NCBI GenBank assembly: GCA_946405645.1
Contig: CAMJHW010000057.1
Span: forward strand, 1 to 8,499
Reading direction: 5' to 3'
From: an uncultured Bacteroidales bacterium
GTDB lineage: Bacteria; Bacteroidota; Bacteroidia; Bacteroidales; UBA932
Length of the DNA: 8,499 nt
Each line of letters starts with the position of its first letter. The stretch's first letter is position 1. Positions 1 to 6,361 of this stretch are shown here, piece after piece. Position numbers and translations under genes: made by a program. The notes beneath the pieces were generated by a model. The model was not told where the DNA came from, ran no database searches, and saw only the letters and a list, made by a program, of their open reading frames with translations.

Positions 1-839
1 TCGGCGCAGCGGACGAGCTGCTCGCGGTTGTTGGTGACCTCGGGAGTCTTCTTGTAGAGGTCGCTGAACTTGCGCTTGAGCGAAACGGGATTGGCTTCGA
101 CCGTAGCGGCGGAGAAAACAACGGAATCGCCTTCCTTCATGCCAAGCTCGAAGGCGCCGGGGACGAGAAGGTCCTCGCGGCAGTCGAAGCCGCGGCGGTA
201 TTCGTCGGAGTAAGTGATGCCCTCATACCAGTAAGGCATGTGCTTGTAAACGGCGGATTTGTCGCTGATCTGGAGGTAAAGGTCCGGGAAATTGGAATAC
301 ATTCGGAATGACACTCCGCCGGGAACGGCAGTGTAGCCGATGTTCGCCACGGGATTCTGGCACGTGAGCGAGTGGATGTTGCGGAAGGCAAGGAAAGGCT
401 TCAGCTGGAGCTTTACCTTGGAAGGAGCGCTGACGAGGTCGAAACGGATAAGGACCTGGTCCGTATCGGGCACCAGAAGGAGACTCTTCGTGAACACGAC
501 TTCACCCACCTTGTAGGTGATCTGCGGGACAGGGTCGGCCTTGAAATCGACCACGTACTTGTGCCCGCGAGGCTCGTAGATGTCCCCGTAGCAATGGATG
601 CCGAGATTGAACTGCTTGCCGTTAACGACAAGGCTCTCGTCAAGCGAGGACAGCAGCAGGAACTTGTCGCCGCCGAAGCGGTCGAGGGTCACTGCCAAGA
701 GTCCATGGTAACGGCGGGTATTGCACGTCACTATGGATGAGTTGCAATACGCGCCTGTCTTGTTGGCGCTGATGATCTCCCTCTTCAGTGAATAGGAGAG
801 GTTGACCAGCTCGGACTTGTTGAACTTCAAAAAAGCCAT
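1..839 (-). CDS. Glycogen debranching protein (amylo-alpha-1,6-glucosidase family), N-terminal part, cut by window edge
   Basis: The gene starts at the ATG on the complement of 837-839 and stays open to base 1, giving about 279 residues without a stop. The protein starts MAFLKFNKSELVNLS. Near residues 20-50 it carries the stretch leading into CNTRRYHGLLAV, which is the hallmark of the N-terminal substrate-binding domain of bacterial and archaeal glycogen debranching proteins. A beta-rich region follows, with motifs such as LKPFLAFRNIHSL and the VPGAFELGMKEGD segment typical of Bacteroidetes members. Family proteins are about 640-660 residues and have a C-terminal (alpha/alpha)6 glucosidase domain, so the catalytic half lies outside the window. 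The expected role is cytoplasmic hydrolysis of alpha-1,6 branch points in glycogen. It lies 15 bases after glgB on the same strand, so co-transcription is likely. The family assignment is firm; activity cannot be judged because the catalytic domain is missing. Confidence 0.88.
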   Translation of the reverse strand, partial: MAFLKFNKSELVNLSYSLKREIISANKTGAYCNSSIVTCNTRRYHGLLAVTLDRFGGDKFLLLSSLDESLVVNGKQFNLGIHCYGDIYEPRGHKYVVDFKADPVPQITYKVGEVVFTKSLLLVPDTDQVLIRFDLVSAPSKVKLQLKPFLAFRNIHSLTCQNPVANIGYTAVPGGVSFRMYSNFPDLYLQISDKSAVYKHMPYWYEGITYSDEYRRGFDCREDLLVPGAFELGMKEGDSVVFSAATVEANPVSLKRKFSDLYKKTPEVTNNREQLVRCA

Positions 840-854
840 AACTATATAGTAACT

Positions 855-2861
855 TTAACGATCTTTCTCCAAAACCAAAGCGCACCGGCTCGGCAAGTAA
901 AGATACAGGGTATCCTCCAGGTTCTGAGGGCCGTTCGGCGATTTGACGTGAACCGTGAAATGCTCTTCCCCACGCTTCACGCGCTCGAAACCGTTGAACT
1001 CCCTCTGGTCGGTGTCCAGTGTTATCTTGTATTTGCCGGCAGGTGCCGCGAATCCGTAGTCCGCAAACGAGGCGACGGGATTGAAATTGAATGCAAAGAT
1101 ACAGTTATTTCTGCTGAATATCAATATTTTCTTTTCTTCGTCGGCGACAAGGAGGCCCGGCGCCTTGACGAGCAGCGATTTTTTCCGGACGAGATGTATC
1201 ATATCCCGGTCGAAATTGCGGAGATAACGGTAGCGGAGGTAGTCGGGTTCGGCCAGCGACCATTGCCGGCGGGCATGCTGGTAGGACCAGCCGTTGCCCT
1301 CGCGCGGGAAGTCGATCCATTCGGGATGGCCGAATTCGTTGCCCATGAAGTTGAGGTAGCCGTTGCCCGCGGTCGCGAGAGTGAGGAGGCGGATCATCTT
1401 GTGCAGGGCTATCCCGCGGTCGACTATGGGATTGGAGGACTCCATGTTCATGGAGAAGTACATCTCCTTGTCCATCAGGCGGAAGATAAGGGTCTTGTCA
1501 CCCACCAGGGCCTGGTCGTGGCATTCAGCGTAGCTGATGGTCTTCTCGTCGGCGCGCTTGTTGGTGAGTTCGTACCATATTTCGCCCATGGACCACTGCT
1601 CGTCGCTCTTCTCCTTGATCCACTTGATCCAGTGGTCGGCCACGCCCATGGCCATCCTGAAATCGAATCCGACGCCTCCGGCGGAAATGGGGGCGGCGAG
1701 GCCCGCCATGCCGCTGACGTCTTCGGCGATGGTCAACGCATTGGGGTCGATCTCCTTGACCAGGATATTGGCCAGCGCAAGATATGTGACGGCGTTCTCG
1801 TCCACTCCTTCATTGAAATAGTTGTCGTATCCGACGAAATCCTTTCCGAGGCCGTGGTCCCAGTAAAGCATGCTGGTGACTCCGTCGAAACGGAAGCCGT
1901 CAAGATGGTATTCCTCCATCCAGAACTTGCAGTTGGACAACAGGAAATACTTGGTCTCGGACTTGCCGTAGTCGTAGCAGCGGCTGTCCCAGGCGGGATG
2001 GTGCCCCTGCGGGCCGCCGTAGAAGTACAGGGTGTCGTGCCCGTCGAAATTGCTCAGGCCCTCCAGCTCGTTCTTGACCATGTGCGAATGCACGATGTCC
2101 ATCACGACGGCGATGCCCTTGGCATGCGCGGCATCGACGAGCGCCTTGAACTCCTCGGGAGTGCCGAAACGCGAGCTCAGCGCGAAGATGTTGGAGACCT
2201 GATAGCCGAAGGAGCCGTAATATGGGTGCTCCTGGAGAGCCATTATCTGGAGTACGTTGTAGCCCAGGTCCGCGACCTTGGGCAGGACGTCCCTGCGGAA
2301 ATCGTCGAAGGTGGCGACACCCTCCTTCTCACCGCTCATGCCGATATGGCATTCGTAAATGAGGGGATTGGGGCGTTTGCCGGGACGGCGGTGCTTCCAT
2401 ACGTACGGCTGGGCCGGATCCCAGACCTGGGCGCAGAAAGTCTTTGTGTCCGGGTCCTGGACGGCGCGGGTGACATAGGCGGGAAGCCTCTCGCCGCCGC
2501 CGCCGACCCACTCGATATAGAGCTTGTACAGGTCGCCGTGGTTGAGGAACATCTTCGGGAGGGTAATCTCCCAGTTCCCTCCCCCGGTGGGCTTGAGGGC
2601 ATAGCCTTCGGTGCGGTGCCAGTTGTTGAAGTCACCGATAAGGAATATCCTGGTGGCATTGGGAGCCCACTCCCTGAACACCCATCCTCCGTCCTCCGTA
2701 TGATGGAGGCCGTAGTAGAGATGATTGTTCACTCCCGCCGAGAGCGACCCGTCCTTCGCCATGGAATCGCGGGTCTGCAGGATGCGGGCATGACGTACGT
2801 CGATGGCCGTGCGGAACGGCATCAGATACGGGTCCGTATCGTATATCATCCTCTTCTTCAT
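855..2861 (-). CDS. glgB: 1,4-alpha-glucan (glycogen) branching enzyme, GH13 family, eukaryote-like subtype
   Basis: This 668-residue enzyme transfers alpha-1,4 glucan segments to form alpha-1,6 branches in glycogen, in the cytoplasm. An N-terminal CBM48-like beta domain spans roughly residues 50-145 (VFREWAPNA, then GDFNNW). The GH13 barrel follows with all four conserved regions: I, VVMDIVHSH at 252-260; II, GFRFDGVTS at 322-330 with the expected nucleophile D326; III, IAEDVSG at 378-384 with the acid/base E380; IV, YAECHDQ at 444-450 with H448 and D449. The segment NEFGHPEWIDFPREGNGWSY (508-527) is diagnostic of branching enzymes of the plant/animal type rather than the longer E. coli type. 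A C-terminal beta domain closes the protein at about 570-668. Start ATG is at 2861, three bases after the xseB stop, so the two are probably translated from one mRNA. Position 447 is Cys where the family usually has Ser. The identification is very secure. Confidence 0.96.
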   Translation of the reverse strand: MKKRMIYDTDPYLMPFRTAIDVRHARILQTRDSMAKDGSLSAGVNNHLYYGLHHTEDGGWVFREWAPNATRIFLIGDFNNWHRTEGYALKPTGGGNWEITLPKMFLNHGDLYKLYIEWVGGGGERLPAYVTRAVQDPDTKTFCAQVWDPAQPYVWKHRRPGKRPNPLIYECHIGMSGEKEGVATFDDFRRDVLPKVADLGYNVLQIMALQEHPYYGSFGYQVSNIFALSSRFGTPEEFKALVDAAHAKGIAVVMDIVHSHMVKNELEGLSNFDGHDTLYFYGGPQGHHPAWDSRCYDYGKSETKYFLLSNCKFWMEEYHLDGFRFDGVTSMLYWDHGLGKDFVGYDNYFNEGVDENAVTYLALANILVKEIDPNALTIAEDVSGMAGLAAPISAGGVGFDFRMAMGVADHWIKWIKEKSDEQWSMGEIWYELTNKRADEKTISYAECHDQALVGDKTLIFRLMDKEMYFSMNMESSNPIVDRGIALHKMIRLLTLATAGNGYLNFMGNEFGHPEWIDFPREGNGWSYQHARRQWSLAEPDYLRYRYLRNFDRDMIHLVRKKSLLVKAPGLLVADEEKKILIFSRNNCIFAFNFNPVASFADYGFAAPAGKYKITLDTDQREFNGFERVKRGEEHFTVHVKSPNGPQNLEDTLYLYLPSRCALVLEKDR

Positions 2862-2864
2862 AAT

Positions 2865-3050
2865 CTACTCTTCAAACGCCGAATCGACCTTGTCCCTGAC
2901 GGTGCGCAGATACGCGCGGCACTTGGCGACAAGTTCCTCGGACTGTTTCACGTAACGGTCTATGTCTTCAAGGCCGGTGGAGGGGTCCTCCACCTTCACG
3001 GCGATCTCCTCGAGCGCCGCTACGGCCTTCTGGTAATCAAAGCTCTCCAT
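2865..3050 (-). CDS. xseB: Exodeoxyribonuclease VII small subunit XseB
   Basis: XseB is the small helical subunit that binds the coiled-coil stalk of XseA and is needed for exonuclease VII, which degrades single-stranded DNA in both directions to short oligonucleotides. The 61-residue product begins MESFDYQKAVAALEEIAVKV and fits the family pattern: FDYQKAVAALEEI, then the acidic turn EDPSTGLEDIDRYV, then EELVAKCRAYL and a C-terminal helix ending DKVDSAFEE. E. coli XseB is 80 residues, so this is on the short side but has the core helical hairpin. A longer reading frame could begin at a TTG at 3068, but its added residues LLLYD are unlike the family and lie across the promoter box at 3057-3064, so I chose the ATG at 3050. 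It lies upstream of glgB and not beside xseA, which is about 3.3 kb away on the other strand. Confidence 0.88.
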   Translation of the reverse strand: MESFDYQKAVAALEEIAVKVEDPSTGLEDIDRYVKQSEELVAKCRAYLRTVRDKVDSAFEE

Positions 3051-3056
3051 ATCATA

Positions 3057-3064
3057 CAAAAGTA
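3057..3064 (-). promoter_or_regulatory. Bacteroidetes -7 promoter box for xseB-glgB-debranching unit
   Basis: On the minus strand the bases read TACTTTTG, an exact match to the Bacteroidetes primary sigma -7 consensus TAnnTTTG. A start site about five bases downstream would fall almost on the xseB ATG at 3050, so the leader would be nearly absent. I see no good -33 element at the usual distance. The box lies directly behind the hairpin that ends the der operon, where a promoter for the next unit would be expected. Confidence 0.6.
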
Positions 3065-3082
3065 ACAATTATTTACGAAAAC

Positions 3083-3102
3083 CGGCGCGATTTCACGCGC
3101 CG
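3083..3102 (-). terminator. Hairpin terminator after der
   Basis: On the minus strand CGGCGCG pairs with CGCGCCG around a six-base loop (TGAAAT), giving a seven-pair all-GC stem. It is followed by GTTTTCG, a short and imperfect U-run. It starts 15 bases after the der stop codon. The position and GC stem support an intrinsic terminator for the engB-prs-der operon; the weak U-run means readthrough into xseB-glgB is possible. A perfect 10-base palindrome, AAAACGTTTT at 3107-3116, sits just before it. Confidence 0.6.
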
Positions 3103-3117
3103 ATTTAAAACGTTTTG

Positions 3118-4428
3118 TCATTTTTGTCTGCAGTATATCTGCACCGGGCATCCGGTCAGGTCGAAACACTCCCTCAACTGGTTCTCCAGGAAACGCTTGT
3201 ACGGGTCCTTGATATACTGCGGGAGATTGCAGAAGAACGCGAACGCCGGGAATTTCGTGGGCAGCTGGGTAATATATTTAACCTTGATGTACTTGCCCTT
3301 CCACGCCGGCGGAGGCGTCTCCTCGATGATAGGCAGCAGGGCTTCGTTGAGCTGGGCGGTAGGTATGCGCCGGCGATAGTTGTCCGACACCCTCGCCGCA
3401 GCGTCAAGGACATCCATCACGCGCTGCATCTTCACGACGGACGTGAAGACGATCGGGACGTCGTCGAACGGGGCTAGCCTGGCGCGCAATCCTTCAGTGT
3501 ACTCGCGCATGGTGTTCTGGTCCTTGATGAAAAGGTCCCATTTGTTCACCACCAGCACGCAGCCCTTGCGGTTCTTCTGGATGATGTTGAAGATGCTCAT
3601 GTCCTGGGACTCCATGCCGCTGGTAGCGTCGATCATGAGGATGCACACGTCGGCGCGCTCGATAGCGCGCATGGAACGCAGGACGGAGTAGAACTCCAGG
3701 TCCTCATGGACCTTTGACTTCCTGCGGATGCCGGCGGTATCGACGAGCATGAATTCGTGACCGAACTTGTTGTAGTGCGTCTCTATGGAATCGCGGGTGG
3801 TGCCGGCGACCGGAGTGACGATGTTGCGTTCCTCGCCCAGCAGGGCGTTGGTGAGGGAGGACTTGCCCACATTCGGCTTGCCGACTATGGCTATCCTCGG
3901 GATGCCTTCGTAAGGGTCCGCGGCAGGGGAATCCTCCTTGGGCAGGACCCGAACGACTTCGTCGAGCAGGTCGCCAGTCCCGGAACCGTTGGCCGCGGAG
4001 ATGCTCCAAACCTCACCCAGTCCGAGGGCGTAGAACTGATAAGTGTCGAACACCTTCTCACCGGTATCGACCTTGTTGACACAAAGGATGACGGGCTTCT
4101 TCGACCTGCGGAGGACGTCGGCAATCTCGGCGTCGTAGTCCGTGATGCCGGTGGCCGCCTCGACCATGAACAATACCGCGTCCGCCTCCTCGATGGCGAT
4201 CTCCACCTGGCGGCGGATGGCCTTCTCGAAGACGTCCTCGGAGTTGGAGGTGTAGCCGCCGGTGTCGACTACGGAGAACTCCGAGCCGCACCATTCGCAT
4301 TTTCCATAATGCCTGTCGCGGGTGACACCGGCAGTGTCATCCACGATGGCCTTCCTCATGCCGACGAGGCGGTTGAAGAGGGTTGATTTTCCTACATTCG
4401 GTCTCCCGACTATCGCTACTAGGCTCAT
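3118..4428 (-). CDS. der: Ribosome biogenesis GTPase Der (EngA)
   Basis: Der is an essential double-GTPase that binds the 50S subunit and helps its late assembly. The 436-residue protein has the family's normal length and layout. G domain 1 shows GRPNVGKS (8-15), GVTRD (34-38), DTGG (55-58) and NKVD (118-121). G domain 2 shows GKPNVGKS (183-190), GTTRD (209-213), DTAG (230-233) and NKWD (295-298). A C-terminal KH-like domain covers about 350-436, with the typical [14 protein letters not shown] stretch. An in-frame ATG at 4464 would add 12 residues before [12 protein letters not shown] reject it because family proteins begin just before the first P-loop, and the ATG at 4428 forms an ATGA overlap with the stop of the upstream gene. 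That overlap implies translational coupling. The second G5 region reads [10 protein letters not shown], a little away from the usual SALT-type motif. It is the last gene of the engB operon. Confidence 0.97.
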   Translation of the reverse strand: MSLVAIVGRPNVGKSTLFNRLVGMRKAIVDDTAGVTRDRHYGKCEWCGSEFSVVDTGGYTSNSEDVFEKAIRRQVEIAIEEADAVLFMVEAATGITDYDAEIADVLRRSKKPVILCVNKVDTGEKVFDTYQFYALGLGEVWSISAANGSGTGDLLDEVVRVLPKEDSPAADPYEGIPRIAIVGKPNVGKSSLTNALLGEERNIVTPVAGTTRDSIETHYNKFGHEFMLVDTAGIRRKSKVHEDLEFYSVLRSMRAIERADVCILMIDATSGMESQDMSIFNIIQKNRKGCVLVVNKWDLFIKDQNTMREYTEGLRARLAPFDDVPIVFTSVVKMQRVMDVLDAAARVSDNYRRRIPTAQLNEALLPIIEETPPPAWKGKYIKVKYITQLPTKFPAFAFFCNLPQYIKDPYKRFLENQLRECFDLTGCPVQIYCRQK

Positions 4429-4688
4429 ATCTGTTCTTCTTTGTAGAGCGCGCAGCCCGCGCACGCTTCAGTGATCTCGCCGGAGCAGTGCTCCGGGACC
4501 TTCGCCGCTTTCTTCCCGCGGCTGAGGACATCCTCCTCGTGCATGCACCGTATGCCGAGACGGCGCATGTCCTTGTTCTTGCTTACCTCGTACTCGGGGA
4601 ACTCCCCGTCCTTGCGGAATATGATGTTGAAGCACATCCCGAAGACGCAGAGCGCGATGACTGCAAGGGTCAGGAGGAACACTTTCAT
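4425..4688 (-). CDS. Small single-pass membrane protein with four C-terminal cysteines, function unknown
   Basis: The 87-residue product begins [20 protein letters not shown], a single hydrophobic segment of about 20 residues that could be a membrane anchor or an uncleaved signal. It is followed by the basic and acidic stretch RKDGEF at 25-30. The rest is hydrophilic and contains Cys48, Cys68, Cys76 and Cys79, spaced C-x19-C-x7-C-x2-C, which could bind a metal or an Fe-S cluster or form disulfides. Two more cysteines (14 and 19) lie in the hydrophobic segment. From memory, short Bacteroidales proteins with an N-terminal helix, a KxDGEF-like stretch and C-terminal cysteines exist near such genes, but I cannot confirm a named family. 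It starts six bases after prs and its TGA overlaps the der ATG (ATGA), so it belongs to the operon. Placement, length and coupling make it a real gene; the function is open. Confidence 0.82.
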   Translation of the reverse strand: MKVFLLTLAVIALCVFGMCFNIIFRKDGEFPEYEVSKNKDMRRLGIRCMHEEDVLSRGKKAAKVPEHCSGEITEACAGCALYKEEQI

Positions 4689-4694
4689 AAGGAT

Positions 4695-5672
4695 CTAGAA
4701 AATGAATTCGGGGCTGATGGGCTCGTAGTTGTACACTTTCCTGATGATGGAAGCGAAGGTGCCGGTCATGCTCAGGACCTTGATCTTGCGGGTGTCGATC
4801 GCCGGATCATCCGGAAGGGGAATGGTGTCGGTGATGAACACTTCCTTGAGCTTCGAGGCGTTGATGTTATCGAAAGCGTGGCCGGACAGGATGCCGTGGG
4901 TAGCGCAGGCGCGCACGCTGGCCGCACCCATATCCATCAGAACGTCCGCAGCCTTGCAGAGGGTGCCGGCGGTGTCGATCATATCGTCCACGATGATGAT
5001 GTTCTTGCCCTCGACCTCGCCGATGGCAGTGATCTTGGAAACGACATTGGCCCTGGCGCGGGACTTATGGCAGATGACCACCGGACACCTGAGGTCCTTG
5101 GCATAAGCATTGGCGCGCTTGGCGCCGCCCATGTCGGGGGCCGCGATGGCGAGCTCGGGGATCTTCATTGCCTTGATGGCGGGGATGAAGACCTTGCTGG
5201 CATACACGTGGTCGACGGGGAAATCGAAGAAACCCTGGATCTGGTCGGCGTGCAGGTCGCAGGTCATCACCCGGTCCGCGCCGGCGGCGCGCAGGAGGTT
5301 GGCCGCAAGCTTGGCGCCTATGGACACGCGGGGCTTGTCCTTGCGGTCCTGGCGGGCCCATCCGAAATAGGGGATGACCGCTATGACCTTGTCAGCGGAA
5401 GCGCGCTTGGCCGCATCGATGCAGAGCAGCAGCTCCATGAGGTTCTCCGCCGGCGGGAAAGTCGACTGGATGAGGAACACGGTCGCTCCTCGGACGCTCT
5501 CCATGTAGGCGGGCTGGAACTCCCCGTCGCTGAAAGGGGTAACCTCGAGATTGCCGAGCCTGAGCTCCGGCTCCTCCGGAGACTTGATGGCGTTCAATCC
5601 TTCGATCACTTTGCCGGCAAAGTCCCTTGACGCCCTGCAGGCGAAGATTGCCATTCGATGTACGTTGTTCAT
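4695..5672 (-). CDS. prs: Ribose-phosphate pyrophosphokinase (PRPP synthase)
   Basis: The enzyme makes 5-phosphoribosyl 1-diphosphate from ribose 5-phosphate and ATP, feeding purine, pyrimidine, NAD, histidine and tryptophan synthesis in the cytoplasm. The 325-residue protein has the expected landmarks in order: FSDGEFQPAYMESVRG at 47-62, the ATP-site segment PYFGWARQDRK at 101-111, DLHADQIQGFF at 139-149 with the conserved His141, the flexible catalytic loop HKSRARANVV at 202-211, and the PRPP loop IIIVDDMIDTAGT at 225-237. The form PDMGGAKRA in place of the commoner PDHGG resembles other Bacteroidetes enzymes as I remember them. It is slightly longer than the usual 310-320 residues, with an SPEEPELRLGN stretch before the first motif. 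The start is the ATG at 5672, one base after the engB stop; a second ATG, at residue 7, is possible. Translation is probably coupled to engB. Confidence 0.96.
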   Translation of the reverse strand: MNNVHRMAIFACRASRDFAGKVIEGLNAIKSPEEPELRLGNLEVTPFSDGEFQPAYMESVRGATVFLIQSTFPPAENLMELLLCIDAAKRASADKVIAVIPYFGWARQDRKDKPRVSIGAKLAANLLRAAGADRVMTCDLHADQIQGFFDFPVDHVYASKVFIPAIKAMKIPELAIAAPDMGGAKRANAYAKDLRCPVVICHKSRARANVVSKITAIGEVEGKNIIIVDDMIDTAGTLCKAADVLMDMGAASVRACATHGILSGHAFDNINASKLKEVFITDTIPLPDDPAIDTRKIKVLSMTGTFASIIRKVYNYEPISPEFIF

Positions 5673-5673
5673 A

Positions 5674-6276
5674 TCAGGAATTATATTGAGCTAAAACATT
5701 GTCTATGTAACCGAGGATCTCGTCGCGGCCCATGCCGGACTCGGAAGAGCTCCGGAAGGAAGGAGGAAGCTCCTCCCAGTCCCGGAGGAGGATCTCCTCG
5801 TCGCGGGCGATCTGCGCGGCAAGCACGTTGGGACCCTGCTTGTCACACTTGGTGTAGATGATGCCGAACGGGATGGAATTCTCGCCGAGTTCGGCGATGA
5901 AGTCAAGGTCGATCTTACCGATGTCGTGCCTGGAGTCCACCAGGACGAAGAGCATCACAAGCTCTTCGGAATTGTGGATATAGTCACGGATAAGGGCCTT
6001 GAGCTCCTCCCTAGCCTTCTGAGGGAGCTTGGCGTAGCCATAGCCTGGAAGGTCCACGAGATACCAGCTGCCGTTGATGAGGAAATGGTTGACGACCTTG
6101 GTCTTGCCGGGAGTGGAGGAGGTCATGGCGAGCTTCTTGCGTCCCGTAAGCATGTTGATAAGCGAGGACTTGCCGACATTGGATCGGCCGATGAAGGCGA
6201 ACTCAGGCAGTTTCTGCTTGGGCTTCTGTGTTGTCCTGGTGCTGCTGCCGGCGAAGCTGGCGTCGGTGATCGTCAT
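5674..6276 (-). CDS. engB: Ribosome biogenesis GTP-binding protein EngB (YsxC/YihA)
   Basis: EngB is a small TrmE-Era-EngA-YihA-type GTPase required for 50S subunit assembly. The 200-residue protein is of normal length and shows G1 GRSNVGKS (30-37), G2 around STPGKT (54-59), G3 DLPGYGYAK (75-83), G4 TKCD (142-145) and a G5-like SSSESGMGRDEI stretch at 176-187. The open frame extends to an ATG at 6342, but those 22 extra residues are unlike the family and would lie over the promoter box at 6299-6306; I chose the ATG at 6276. AGAGGA lies five bases upstream of that ATG, a Shine-Dalgarno-like site, which is notable because this phylum often lacks them. engB is the first gene of a tight operon with prs, the small membrane protein and der, and it is divergent from xseA. 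Confidence 0.96.
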   Translation of the reverse strand: MTITDASFAGSSTRTTQKPKQKLPEFAFIGRSNVGKSSLINMLTGRKKLAMTSSTPGKTKVVNHFLINGSWYLVDLPGYGYAKLPQKAREELKALIRDYIHNSEELVMLFVLVDSRHDIGKIDLDFIAELGENSIPFGIIYTKCDKQGPNVLAAQIARDEEILLRDWEELPPSFRSSSESGMGRDEILGYIDNVLAQYNS

Positions 6277-6298
6277 TGGGGTCCTCTTAAAACGCGTG

Positions 6299-6306
6299 CA
6301 AATATA
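6299..6306 (-). promoter_or_regulatory. Bacteroidetes -7 promoter box for the engB-prs-der operon
   Basis: The minus strand reads TATATTTG, an exact match to TAnnTTTG. A start site five or six bases downstream gives a leader of about 17 bases before the engB ATG at 6276, including the AGAGGA site. No clear -33 box is visible. It supports the shorter engB start. Confidence 0.6.
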
Positions 6307-6330
6307 ACAATTTTCTATCAATAAATTTCC

Positions 6331-6338
6331 TACCTTTG
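6331..6338 (+). promoter_or_regulatory. Bacteroidetes -7 promoter box for xseA
   Basis: The plus strand reads TACCTTTG, an exact match to TAnnTTTG, in an AT-rich stretch. The predicted start site is near 6343-6345, downstream of the first in-frame ATG at 6341 and about 18 bases ahead of the ATG at 6362. This decides the xseA start in favour of 6362. No convincing -33 element is seen. The box is divergent from, and 24 bases from, the engB box. Confidence 0.6.
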
Positions 6339-6361
6339 CCATGATTCAAGGCCTATTCTGC

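Noticed and set aside
948..3065. A 705-codon open frame on the plus strand antisense to glgB and xseB
   Set aside because: The minus strand encodes unmistakable GlgB and XseB. The antisense frame has no recognisable domain and is explained by GC-rich codon use that leaves few stop codons on the opposite strand.
4429..4464. Upstream ATG giving Der 12 extra residues
   Set aside because: It would overlap the upstream gene by 40 bases, and the family normally begins directly before the first P-loop; the ATGA overlap at 4425-4428 is the better start.
4383..5630. A 415-codon plus-strand frame antisense to prs, the small gene and the der start
   Set aside because: It crosses three real genes, its residues look like the reverse reading of GC-rich codons (many D, G, H, V and L), and no domain is visible.
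6277..6342. Upstream ATG extending EngB by 22 residues
   Set aside because: The extension crosses the exact -7 box at 6299-6306 and is unlike EngB N termini.
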